Shown here: positions 6,283 to 13,619 of the stretch, one piece after another
How positions within the stretch are numbered: the first letter of the stretch is position 1
Layout of the letters: each line of letters starts with the position of its first letter
Origin: Paracoccaceae bacterium
GTDB lineage: Bacteria > Pseudomonadota > Alphaproteobacteria > Rhodobacterales > Rhodobacteraceae
Direction: 5' to 3'
DNA: 20,677 bases
NCBI GenBank assembly: GCA_002400675.1
Contig: NVQY01000023.1
Coordinates: 1-20,677, forward strand
Translations under genes and position numbers: made by a program
The notes under the pieces: generated by a model
The model's database searches: none
What the model was told of the DNA's origin: nothing
Seen by the model: only the letters and a program-made list of their open reading frames with translations

Positions 6283-6669
6283 TCAGAATAGCCCGTTGTC
6301 ATTCTGCGAAGCCTCAGGCACCACCTGAAGCACGTCCCAATGTTCAACGATCCTGCCCTGCGCATCAAAGCGAAAGATGTCCATCCCGGCATAATCATCA
6401 CTGCCCGGCCAGGTCTGATGACAATGCAGAACAACCAGATTGCCCTGCGCGACACTTCTAATGAACGCGGTCTTTTTGCCGGGATATTCCAGCGCCATAC
6501 GCTCAAAATAGGCGATGAACGCCTCTTTTCCGTCTGCGACATGGGGGTTATGCTGAATATACTGTGCCCCCGCATACATCTCGATCGCCTGACGCGGTTT
6601 GCACTGATTGAACATCAGATCATAGAACGCCTTGGCGTTTTGCGTGTTGGTGTCGGGATCGCTGGCCAT
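6283..6669 (-). CDS. SnoaL/NTF2-like protein (nuclear transport factor 2 family)
   Basis: 128 residues, one NTF2-like alpha+beta cone. Features are the AKAFYDLMFN helix, YIQHNPHVADGKEAF, a long VVLHCHQTWPG strand and the C-terminal RIVEHWDVLQ. These resemble the SnoaL-like aldol-condensation group (COG4922-type), with His and Asp residues lining the cavity. The reaction here is unknown; members include polyketide cyclases and isomerases, and many are uncharacterised. It is the last gene of the minus-strand run, 25 nt after the thiolase stop, with AAGGAAAAGG before its ATG. It converges on the greA-linked gene with 21 bp between stops; that gap holds only the short palindrome GCCTGAGCAGGC. Confidence 0.8.
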   Translation of the reverse strand: MASDPDTNTQNAKAFYDLMFNQCKPRQAIEMYAGAQYIQHNPHVADGKEAFIAYFERMALEYPGKKTAFIRSVAQGNLVVLHCHQTWPGSDDYAGMDIFRFDAQGRIVEHWDVLQVVPEASQNDNGLF

Positions 6670-6694
6670 AAAGTTTGCCTTTTCCTTCGGGATA

Positions 6695-7864
6695 TCAAAG
6701 CGCCTCGATGATGGTCACATTGGCGATGCCGCCCCCCTCGCACATGGTCTGCAAGCCATAGCGCAACCCGCGCGCGCGCAGCGCATGCACCAGCGTTGTC
6801 ATCAGCTTGGCCCCCGACCCGCCCAAAGGATGGCCCAGCGCAATCGCGCCGCCATTGACGTTCAGCCGCGCCGGGTCGGCCCCGGTATGGGACAGCCATG
6901 CCAGCGGCACGGGGGCAAAGGCTTCGTTGACCTCGTAAAGGTCGATATCGGCGATCTTCATGCCTGCGCGGTTCAACGCGCGATCGGTCGCAAACAGCGG
7001 TTCTTCGAGCATGATCACCGGGTCACCCGCCGTCACCGTCATGGCGTGGATACGCGCCATCGGCGTCAGCCCATGTTCCTTGAGCGCGCGTTCAGACACC
7101 ACCATCACCGCCGCAGCACCATCGCAAATCTGGCTGGCGTTGGCGGCTGTGATACTGCCACCTTCCATCAAAGCGCGCACCTTGCCGATGCTGTCCATCG
7201 TCGCATCACGCCGGATGCCTTCGTCTAGGAAATGGCGTTCGCGCACCCCGTCCACATCCACGTCAAGCGCCAGAACCTCGGCCGTGAACGCGCCGCTATC
7301 GGTGGCCGCGACGGCGCGCGCGTGACTTTGCAGCGCAAATACGTCCAGATCATCGCGCGACTGGCCCCATTTTGAGGCAATCATTTCCGCGCCCTTGAAC
7401 TGGCTAAAGAACGGGTCGGGAAATTTCGCCGCCAGTTGCGGGCTGGTGGCGCTGCCGCGCTCGGGAGGCTTGCTCCAGTGACCGGAACTGCCCATGGGCA
7501 CGCGGCTCATGCTTTCGACACCGGCGGCGATGACCACGTCCTGCGCGCCGGACATGACCGCCTGCGCGGCGAAATGGATGGATTGCTGGGATGACCCGCA
7601 TTGCCGGTCGATGCTGACGGCGGGCACCGACTGTGGCAGGTTCGATGCCAGAACCGCGTTACGCCCCACATGCAGCCCCTGTTCGCCGACCTGACCGACG
7701 CAGCCCATGATCACATCGTCAACCGCGCCGCCCGGCAGGCCCGCGCGCGCGACCACCTCGTCCAGAACCGCCGCCGCCAGATCAACCGGGTGCCAGCCAA
7801 AAAGCCGCCCCTCGCGTTTACCACCGGCGGTGCGGGTGGCGGCGACAATGTAAGCTTCGCTCAT
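6695..7864 (-). CDS. Thiolase (acetyl-CoA acetyltransferase / 3-ketoacyl-CoA thiolase)
   Basis: 389 residues, family length. The three catalytic elements are all present: Cys89 in DRQCGSS (acyl-enzyme nucleophile), His345 in GHPLGGSGAK and Cys375 in CEGGG. NEAFAPV is also present. The enzyme either condenses two acyl-CoAs or cleaves a 3-ketoacyl-CoA with CoA; direction and chain length are not readable. The frame is open to 7924, but AAAGGAG 9 nt before the ATG at 7864, and the family N-terminus (SEAYIVAATRT), fix the start there. It follows the GST stop by 13 nt and precedes the NTF2-like gene by 25 nt, so it is inside a tight operon with phosphotransacylase and acetate kinase. This context suggests it supplies or consumes short-chain acyl-CoA. 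Confidence 0.95.
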   Translation of the reverse strand: MSEAYIVAATRTAGGKREGRLFGWHPVDLAAAVLDEVVARAGLPGGAVDDVIMGCVGQVGEQGLHVGRNAVLASNLPQSVPAVSIDRQCGSSQQSIHFAAQAVMSGAQDVVIAAGVESMSRVPMGSSGHWSKPPERGSATSPQLAAKFPDPFFSQFKGAEMIASKWGQSRDDLDVFALQSHARAVAATDSGAFTAEVLALDVDVDGVRERHFLDEGIRRDATMDSIGKVRALMEGGSITAANASQICDGAAAVMVVSERALKEHGLTPMARIHAMTVTAGDPVIMLEEPLFATDRALNRAGMKIADIDLYEVNEAFAPVPLAWLSHTGADPARLNVNGGAIALGHPLGGSGAKLMTTLVHALRARGLRYGLQTMCEGGGIANVTIIEAL

Positions 7865-7877
7865 TTCAGATGCTCCT

Positions 7878-8507
7878 TTAAAGTGCCGCACTGGGCCGGG
7901 ATTTGATTGCCTCGAACCAGGCAAGGGTTGCGGTGTTGTTTTCGGGGATGCGCCGGCGGATCACCCGGGCGAAATCGACAAAGATGAAACAGGTGATGTC
8001 AGCCAGCGTGAAGTGATCCAGCGCCAGATACGCACTTTCGCTTAGCCGGGTTTCCAGCATATCAAAGAACAGATCGACCCGCGCCATGCCGCGTTCCGCC
8101 AGTGCGGGGATCTGTTCGAAATTGGTCTGGCCGGGAATGGCGCGGTCTTTCATGTGCGGGTTGGTGTTGCGCAGCACCTCGGCGATGGGCATGCCGCCCT
8201 GCTGTTCGACGATGGTGTTCCACATCAGCACAGCGCCCTTTTCCTCGGGGGTTCGCCCCATCAGCGGAGGTTCGGGAAACGCCGCCTCAAGATAGGCGGC
8301 AATGCCCAGATTTTCGGTCAGGGTCGCGCCGCTGTCGGTCACCAGCACCGGGATCGTCGCGCGCGGATTGATCGCCAGAAAGTCCGGCGTCAGCTGTTCG
8401 CCATTGGCAATTGAGATGTCACGGGTTTCGATCTCCAGCCCCTTTTCGGCGATGAACATGCGCGCACGGCGCGGGTTGGGGGCGGTGGAGCAATCGTAGA
8501 ACAGCAT
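7878..8507 (-). CDS. Glutathione S-transferase family protein
   Basis: 209 residues, two-domain GST fold. The thioredoxin-like N-domain (1-76) shows the active-site stretch YDCSTAPNPRRARMF, the NPRATIPVL segment with cis-Pro53 and the glutathione-contacting LTEN (E65-N66, where most relatives have ES). The all-helical C-domain has the folding box FTLADITCF. The catalytic Ser or Cys is probably in residues 6-7. GSTs conjugate or reduce electrophiles with glutathione; the substrate is unknown. AAGGGAG precedes the ATG. It lies between ackA (19 nt before) and the thiolase (13 nt after), an unusual place for a GST. It may protect against reactive acyl or aldehyde intermediates of this operon. Confidence 0.92.
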   Translation of the reverse strand: MLFYDCSTAPNPRRARMFIAEKGLEIETRDISIANGEQLTPDFLAINPRATIPVLVTDSGATLTENLGIAAYLEAAFPEPPLMGRTPEEKGAVLMWNTIVEQQGGMPIAEVLRNTNPHMKDRAIPGQTNFEQIPALAERGMARVDLFFDMLETRLSESAYLALDHFTLADITCFIFVDFARVIRRRIPENNTATLAWFEAIKSRPSAAL

Positions 8508-8526
8508 TTAGCGTCTCCCTTTGGTA

Positions 8527-9699
8527 TCAATCACATTTACCCGCGTGCAATTCCTTGGCAACGGCGCGCGCGATCACTTGTTCTTCATCGGTGCGGATCA
8601 TCAACACCTGCGCCGGGCCGCTGCCAATCTTTGTGGCGTTGGCCGCATTGGCCTTTGCGTCCAGTTCAAGCCCAAGGAACCCCATCCCGTCAATCACCCG
8701 CGCGCGGATTTCGCTGGCGTTTTCGCCGATGCCGCCGCAGAACACCATACCGTCAATACCCCCCAGCACCGCCGCCATGCCCCCCAGTTCGCGGCGGATG
8801 CGGAACACATAATACTCAATCGCCTCGCGGGCCTTGGAATCATCTGACGCCAGCAGGATGCGCATGTCATGGCTTAGTTCCGACAGGCCTTTGAGGCCGC
8901 TTTCATGGTATAGAATCTGGGTGATTTCCTGCACCCCCAGCCCCTGATCCATCAGATACAACAGCACACCGGGGTCCAGTTGTCCGCACCTTGTGCCCAT
9001 CGGCAGCCCGTCGAGCGCCGAGAACCCCATGGTCGACCCCATAGAGCGGCCATCTTTGAGCGCACACATCGACGCGCCATTGCCAAGGTGGGCAATCACC
9101 ACCCGGCCCTTGGCCAGCTCCGGCCAGTCACGGCGCAGGCAAGAGGTGATATAGTCGTAAGACAGCCCGTGGAACCCGTAACGGCGCACGCCCTGATCGT
9201 AGAACCGCCGGGGCAGCCCGAAGGTGTCGTTCACAAACGGGTGGCCCTTGTGGAATGAGGTATCAAAACACCCGACCTGAACGGCCTCGGGAAAGGCCGC
9301 GATCGCCGCGCGGATCGCCGCCAGATTATGTGGCTGATGCAGGGGGGCCAGCGGCACAAAGGCCTCTAACTGCTCCAGCACCTGATCGGTCAGACGCACA
9401 GGCGCGCCAAAGGTCTTGCCGCCGTGCACGATGCGATGGCCGACGCCGGTGACCGCGCGCCCCTTTAGAACCGGGTCCAAGGTGCGCAGGATCGCGGCCA
9501 CGGCACTGGTATGATCCGCCGGGCCGATGTCGATCACCTGTCCCGCCGCGCCCTTCAGCACCAGTTGCGCGACCGGGCCAAGGTTTTCGACCTGTCCGGC
9601 CTGCAACAATTCTGGCTCGTCACCCGGTCCCTTGCCCGTCAGATACACCGCGAACTTGATAGAGGACGAACCGGCGTTCAGGGTCAGCAGCACGCTCAT
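8527..9699 (-). CDS. ackA: Acetate kinase (AckA; could also act on propionate or butyrate)
   Basis: 390 residues. Acetate kinase family motifs are complete: NAGSSSIKF (Asn8), GHRIVHGG (Arg89), CFDTSFH (Asp146), RRYGFHG (His177), the phosphate-binding HLGNGAS, MGTRCGQLDPG (Arg238), GGIGENA and the C-terminal TDEEQVIAR (Glu372/373). These correspond to the catalytic residues of the Methanosarcina enzyme. It converts acyl-phosphate plus ADP into acid plus ATP, reversibly. The frame is open to 9792, but the homologous N-terminus begins at the ATG at 9699, which overlaps the upstream stop by 4 nt (ATGA), so translation is coupled to the phosphotransacylase fusion. The two should work as a pair: acyl-CoA to acyl-phosphate to acid and ATP. 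Acetate is the likely substrate, but the MaoC-fused partner leaves propionate or butyrate open. Confidence 0.93.
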   Translation of the reverse strand: MSVLLTLNAGSSSIKFAVYLTGKGPGDEPELLQAGQVENLGPVAQLVLKGAAGQVIDIGPADHTSAVAAILRTLDPVLKGRAVTGVGHRIVHGGKTFGAPVRLTDQVLEQLEAFVPLAPLHQPHNLAAIRAAIAAFPEAVQVGCFDTSFHKGHPFVNDTFGLPRRFYDQGVRRYGFHGLSYDYITSCLRRDWPELAKGRVVIAHLGNGASMCALKDGRSMGSTMGFSALDGLPMGTRCGQLDPGVLLYLMDQGLGVQEITQILYHESGLKGLSELSHDMRILLASDDSKAREAIEYYVFRIRRELGGMAAVLGGIDGMVFCGGIGENASEIRARVIDGMGFLGLELDAKANAANATKIGSGPAQVLMIRTDEEQVIARAVAKELHAGKCD

Positions 9700-11078
9700 T
9701 TTCTTTTGTATTCCGCGTAGAGCGCGGCAATCGCGCAAGAGGCCAGCCGCGCCTGATCGTCGTCCGACCGGCTGTTCAGGATCACCGGGCATTTCGCCCC
9801 CATGACGATGCCGCCGGTTTCCGCGTGGGCCAGATAGGTCAGCTCCTTAGCCAGCATGTTTCCCGCCTCCATGTTGGGGGCCACCAGTATCTGCGCGCGC
9901 CCCGCCACCAGCCCGCGGATATTCTTGGTTGCTGCCGCCTTGAGGTTGATCGCGTTGTCCATCGCCAATGGCCCGTCCACAAGGCCGCCCTTGATCTGTC
10001 CACGCTCGGCCATCTTTGACAGGATCGCAGCATCAAGTGTTGAGGGGATCGCCGGGTTGATCTTTTCCACCGCCGACAATACCCCGACTTTGGGTTCCTT
10101 GATGCCCAGCGCATGGGCCAGATAGATCGCGTTCTGGATGATGTCGGCTTTGGCCATCAGATCAGGCGAGATGTTAATCGCCGCGTCCGTCACCATCAAC
10201 AGATGATCCAGTCCCGGCACGTCCATCACAAACACATGGCTAAGGCGGCGTTTGGTACGCAGGCCGGTGTTGCGTTTGATGATCTCGCCCAGCAGAATAT
10301 CGGTGTGCAGGTGCCCCTTCATCACCGCCGCCGCCTGCCCGTCGTTCACCAGCTGCACGGCGCGCGCCGCTGCCTGTTGATGGTCGGGCAGATCAATAAT
10401 CCGATAGCCGTTCAGATCCAGACCGCGTTGTTCCGCCGCCTCGGCGATCTTGCCGGGATCGCCGATCAGGATCGGGTCGATCAGGGTGTGATCCGCGCCC
10501 AGAATGGCCCCGGCAAGGGCATCGGGGCGTTCCGGCGCAACAACAGCCGTGGGGATCGGCGGCAAGGGTTCGGCCCGCGCCAGCAGACGTTCAAAATGCA
10601 CATGCCGGCGCACCGTCAGGCCGGGCAGATCGTCCACATCAAAGGACATCGCCTTTTCGGGGGCGTAAACCTCGGCCTCGCCTTCCAGCACGCGGGAGCC
10701 GTCGGCGGCTTCGACCCAGGTGTCGAACTTGACCAGCCGGTTGTCGCCTTTAGCCGTCAATCGCAGCTTTATCGTCAGCGTATCCCCGGCAAAGGCCCGA
10801 CCGACAAAGCGCAGGGTCTGGCTGTGGTAGACCGTTCCCGGTCCCGGCAACTGGCACCCCAGCACGGCGGAAATCAGCGAGCCGATCCACAGGCCGGGGG
10901 CAAGTGCTTCGACCTGCCCGTCGCCGTCGCCGTCCTTGTCGGGCAGGTGCATCGGGTTGAAGTTGCCCGAGGAATTGGCAAACACATAAAGGTCGTCGGC
11001 GTTCAGGGTGCGCACCTGTTGCGCCTCCATGCCGATTTCAAGCGCGTTGTAGGGGATGTTCTGGATCGGCGGCTTCAT
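9696..11078 (-). CDS. MaoC-like domain fused to phosphate acetyl/butyryltransferase
   Basis: 460 residues in two parts. The N-terminal hot-dog domain (about 1-160) resembles MaoC/(R)-enoyl-CoA hydratase, with SSGNFNPMH at about 36-44: His44 is kept but the catalytic Asp is Asn39. It is followed by an acidic loop D47-K-D-G-D-G-D-G54. The C-terminal part (about 165-460, about 295 residues) is a phosphotransacylase (Pta/Ptb) of the size of Ptb, moving acyl groups between CoA and phosphate. Bifunctional proteins of this architecture are known in proteobacteria. The stop overlaps the ackA ATG by 4 nt. The start at 11078 has AAGGGA about 11 nt before it. The methyltransferase ends 79 bp upstream on the same strand. 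Whether the MaoC part still hydrates enoyl-CoA is open (see findings). Confidence 0.93.
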   Translation of the reverse strand: MKPPIQNIPYNALEIGMEAQQVRTLNADDLYVFANSSGNFNPMHLPDKDGDGDGQVEALAPGLWIGSLISAVLGCQLPGPGTVYHSQTLRFVGRAFAGDTLTIKLRLTAKGDNRLVKFDTWVEAADGSRVLEGEAEVYAPEKAMSFDVDDLPGLTVRRHVHFERLLARAEPLPPIPTAVVAPERPDALAGAILGADHTLIDPILIGDPGKIAEAAEQRGLDLNGYRIIDLPDHQQAAARAVQLVNDGQAAAVMKGHLHTDILLGEIIKRNTGLRTKRRLSHVFVMDVPGLDHLLMVTDAAINISPDLMAKADIIQNAIYLAHALGIKEPKVGVLSAVEKINPAIPSTLDAAILSKMAERGQIKGGLVDGPLAMDNAINLKAAATKNIRGLVAGRAQILVAPNMEAGNMLAKELTYLAHAETGGIVMGAKCPVILNSRSDDDQARLASCAIAALYAEYKRK

Positions 11079-11122
11079 AGGTAAATTTTCCCTTGCTCAG
11101 ACCCATATCGGTAGCGTGATTT

Positions 11123-11148
11123 GGCGGGCTTGGCTACGCCTTGCCGCC
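11123..11148 (-). other. Hairpin between methyltransferase and MaoC-Pta genes
   Basis: GGCGG (11123-11127) and CCGCC (11144-11148), with an inner GGC/GCC pair, could fold in the 79-nt gap. There is no following T-run, so it is a weak candidate for a terminator or processing site that would separate the methyltransferase from the acyl-phosphate genes. Confidence 0.2.
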
Positions 11149-11157
11149 GACCTTGAA

Positions 11158-11643
11158 TTACCGCCGGTAAATGAAGCATCGCCCTTTGACCGCGCCATCC
11201 GGCAAGGGCATTTCGGTCAGGTTGTCAAAATACATCCGGTCACTGGCCACCATCAGGCCACCCGGCGCCAGCAGCGGTTCAACCAGTGGCGAGACCTTAC
11301 GCGCGAATATGTCGTTCTTTTCCCGGTTATGCCCGCCCAGGTCGGCGTGAATCAGGCTGGCGGTGGCACCAAAGCGCGCCAGCGCCTGCACCAGCGTTTC
11401 GTTCACGTCGCCCAGAATGACCCGATCCTCGGCAGGGGTGGAATCCGGGTGCGAGGCGATGGCGCGTTCGAACACATAAATGTCACGCGCGGTTATCCGT
11501 TCGCGCAGGTGGTGAAACGTGCGCCCGTTGCCCAGCCCCAGTTCAAACACCGGCCCCGGCATGGACGCAGTTTGCGCGATAGCCGCATCAAGGCAGGCAC
11601 GTTGCGACACCATACGGTCGATAAAAAGGTCAAGGCGGCTCAT
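11158..11643 (-). CDS. Small class I SAM-dependent methyltransferase
   Basis: 161 residues, short for the Rossmann methyltransferase fold but complete in its core. Motif I is VFELGLGNGRT (E34, G36, G38, G40), with the acidic end of the second strand at Glu59 (IYVFE) and the strand-4 region ASLIHADLGG, which may hold the acidic residue after motif II. SAM binding is likely; the methyl acceptor cannot be told, and methyl transfer is assumed from the fold. An ATG at 11661 would add six residues, but AGGAG lies between it and the ATG at 11643, so 11643 is chosen. The upstream 203-bp gap is shared divergently with the ABC operon. It may or may not share a transcript with the MaoC-Pta gene 79 bp downstream. 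Confidence 0.8.
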   Translation of the reverse strand: MSRLDLFIDRMVSQRACLDAAIAQTASMPGPVFELGLGNGRTFHHLRERITARDIYVFERAIASHPDSTPAEDRVILGDVNETLVQALARFGATASLIHADLGGHNREKNDIFARKVSPLVEPLLAPGGLMVASDRMYFDNLTEMPLPDGAVKGRCFIYRR

Positions 11644-11748
11644 GCTGGCATCTCCTGTCAATGTGGTCGGCGTCGGGCTGGTGACTGGCCGGGTTGGCCT
11701 CTCATGTCAAATTTACGTTCGGATGTGTAGGCCCGCGCAGAAATCTGT

Positions 11749-11777
11749 TTGACTAAAGCGGTGGGCCAAGCAAAACT
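11749..11777 (+). promoter_or_regulatory. Possible promoter for the ABC transporter operon
   Basis: TTGACT (11749-11754) and AAAACT (11772-11777) are 17 bp apart, about 70 bp before the first ABC gene. The -35 is good and the -10 mediocre. The rest of the 11644-11846 gap has no clear operator or repeat. Confidence 0.35.
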
Positions 11778-11846
11778 AAGGCCGGAATGCAGGGGGATGA
11801 ACACATTACTAATACGCCTTTCAGACAGCCCGTTGGAGTTGGCTGA

Positions 11847-13619
11847 ATGCCCCCATTGTTGTCAGTAACAGATCTAAGCGTTGGGTTCGGTAATGGTGAA
11901 TCGGTGGTGCGCAACGTCAGCTTTGATGTGCAGCCGGGCGAAACGCTGGCGTTGGTTGGCGAATCCGGGTCCGGCAAAACCGTGACCTGCCGCGCGGTCC
12001 TGCGCATTCTGCCGAAAATCGCGCAAATCCGCACAGGTAAGGTAGTGCTGAACACCGGCGACGGCCCGGTCGAACTAAGCAGTCTTGGCGAACGGCCACT
12101 GCGCAAGACACGCGGCAACCTTGTGTCGATGATCTTTCAGGAACCCATGCGGTCGCTGTCGCCGCTGCATCGCATCGGCAATCAGGTTGCCGAAGTTCTG
12201 TCGCTACATCGCGGGGCCAGCGAGAAAGAGGCAAAGCGCGAAGTTCTTACCACGTTCGAGCACGTCGGCTTTCCCGACCCGGAGCGCGCCTATCGGTCCT
12301 ACCCGTTCGAGTTGTCAGGCGGGATGCAGCAACGGGCGATGATCGCAATGGCGATGGTGGCCAAGCCTGACCTGCTGATCGCGGACGAACCGACCACCGC
12401 GCTGGACGTGACGACGCAAGCGCAGGTTCTGGGGCTTATCAAGGACTTGCAGCGCGAAACCGGCATGGCGATGATCCTTGTCACTCATGATCTGGGTGTC
12501 GTGGCCAATATGGCCGAACAGGTTGTGGTGATGCACAAAGGCCGGGTAATGGAATCTGGTCCCGCCGCGCCACTGCTCCGATCCCCAGCCCACCCTTATA
12601 CACAGCAACTGTTCGATGCCGCACCGGCCATTCCTGCGCAGCCTCAGATGGCCCCCGAATTGCCGCAGGACGATCTGATCCTGCAACTGAAATCCGTGGC
12701 CAAGACCTATACCCTGCGCGCCTCTTCGATGTGGAAACCCGACGTTCTGATCCACGCCTGCCGTGGCATCGATCTGAACCTGCCGCGTGGCAAGACGCTG
12801 GCCGTGGTCGGCGAAAGCGGGTCGGGCAAGACCACAGCGGCGCGTGTGGCCCTGGGGGCCGAACTACCGGATCCGGGCGGAGAAGTTCTGTTCCGGTCGC
12901 AAAAGGGCGGCGAACAGATTACCGTGCACCAAATGACCCGCACCGCGCGCTTTGCCTTTCAGAAAAAGGCGCAGATGGTGTTTCAGGACCCCTATTCGTC
13001 GCTGAGCCCGCGCATGCGCATTCAGGAGGCGCTGACAGAGCCGCTTGAGATTCACAACATCGGCAGTCGCGCCGAAAAGCGTGACATGGCAGAGGTCATG
13101 TTGCGCAAGGTTGGCCTGAACACCGACATGATGCAGCGGTTCCCGCACGCGTTTTCCGGTGGCCAGCGTCAACGCCTGTCGATTGCCCGCGCGCTGATGC
13201 TGGAGCCGACACTGTTGGTGTGCGACGAACCGACCTCGGCGCTGGATGTCAGCGTTCAGGAACAAATCCTGACCCTGCTGGAAGACATTCGCGACACCAT
13301 GAACCTGAGCTATCTGTTCATCTCGCACGATCTGGCCGTGGTGGCGCGGATCGCTGACGAGGTGGCGGTGATGCGTCAGGGGCTGGTGGTGGAACAGGCC
13401 CCGCCGGACACCCTGTTCTACAACCCGAAACACCCATATACGAAGGCTTTGATCGCCGCCCAGCCAACCCCGGACATCGACCGTCCGATTGACCTGAATC
13501 TGGTGGCACAAGGCGCGGGTGACCCCGAAACCTGGCCCGAAGCCTATCGTATGACCGACAGCGAAATGCCATCGCTGACCCAATTGGAACCCGGCCACAA
13601 GGTACGTTGTTATGTTTGA
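11847..13619 (+). CDS. Opp/Dpp-family ABC transporter, fused double ATP-binding protein
   Basis: 590 residues, two nucleotide-binding domains in one chain, where most peptide importers use two proteins (DppD and DppF). NBD1 has Walker A GESGSGKT 38-45, Q-loop FQEP 97-100, signature LSGGMQQR 156-163, Walker B LLIADE and His214. NBD2 has Walker A 322-329, Q-loop FQDP 379-382, signature FSGGQRQR 436-443, Walker B LLVCDE and His494. Both sites look competent. Each NBD ends with the HPYT motif of the Opp/Dpp family. The fusion is of the YejF type. GGAG at 11834-11837 lies 9 nt before the ATG. It drives import by the two permeases downstream; its stop overlaps the binding-protein start by 8 nt, so the four genes form one operon. 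Confidence 0.95.
   Translation: MPPLLSVTDLSVGFGNGESVVRNVSFDVQPGETLALVGESGSGKTVTCRAVLRILPKIAQIRTGKVVLNTGDGPVELSSLGERPLRKTRGNLVSMIFQEPMRSLSPLHRIGNQVAEVLSLHRGASEKEAKREVLTTFEHVGFPDPERAYRSYPFELSGGMQQRAMIAMAMVAKPDLLIADEPTTALDVTTQAQVLGLIKDLQRETGMAMILVTHDLGVVANMAEQVVVMHKGRVMESGPAAPLLRSPAHPYTQQLFDAAPAIPAQPQMAPELPQDDLILQLKSVAKTYTLRASSMWKPDVLIHACRGIDLNLPRGKTLAVVGESGSGKTTAARVALGAELPDPGGEVLFRSQKGGEQITVHQMTRTARFAFQKKAQMVFQDPYSSLSPRMRIQEALTEPLEIHNIGSRAEKRDMAEVMLRKVGLNTDMMQRFPHAFSGGQRQRLSIARALMLEPTLLVCDEPTSALDVSVQEQILTLLEDIRDTMNLSYLFISHDLAVVARIADEVAVMRQGLVVEQAPPDTLFYNPKHPYTKALIAAQPTPDIDRPIDLNLVAQGAGDPETWPEAYRMTDSEMPSLTQLEPGHKVRCYV

Noticed and set aside
7865..7924. N-terminal extension of the thiolase from 7924
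   Set aside because: AAAGGAG lies just before the ATG at 7864, the extension overlaps the end of the GST gene and thiolases begin near this point.
9700..9792. N-terminal extension of acetate kinase from 9792
   Set aside because: The family N-terminus begins at 9699, which forms an ATGA overlap with the upstream stop; the extension lies in the phosphotransacylase coding region in another frame.
10113..11084. 323-codon plus-strand frame opposite the MaoC-Pta gene
   Set aside because: It mirrors the real gene with two well-recognised domains on the other strand; no motif of its own.
11705..11710. TTGACA on the minus strand as -35 for the methyltransferase gene
   Set aside because: The hexamer is perfect, but 16-18 bp further no plausible -10 is found, so I do not call a promoter.
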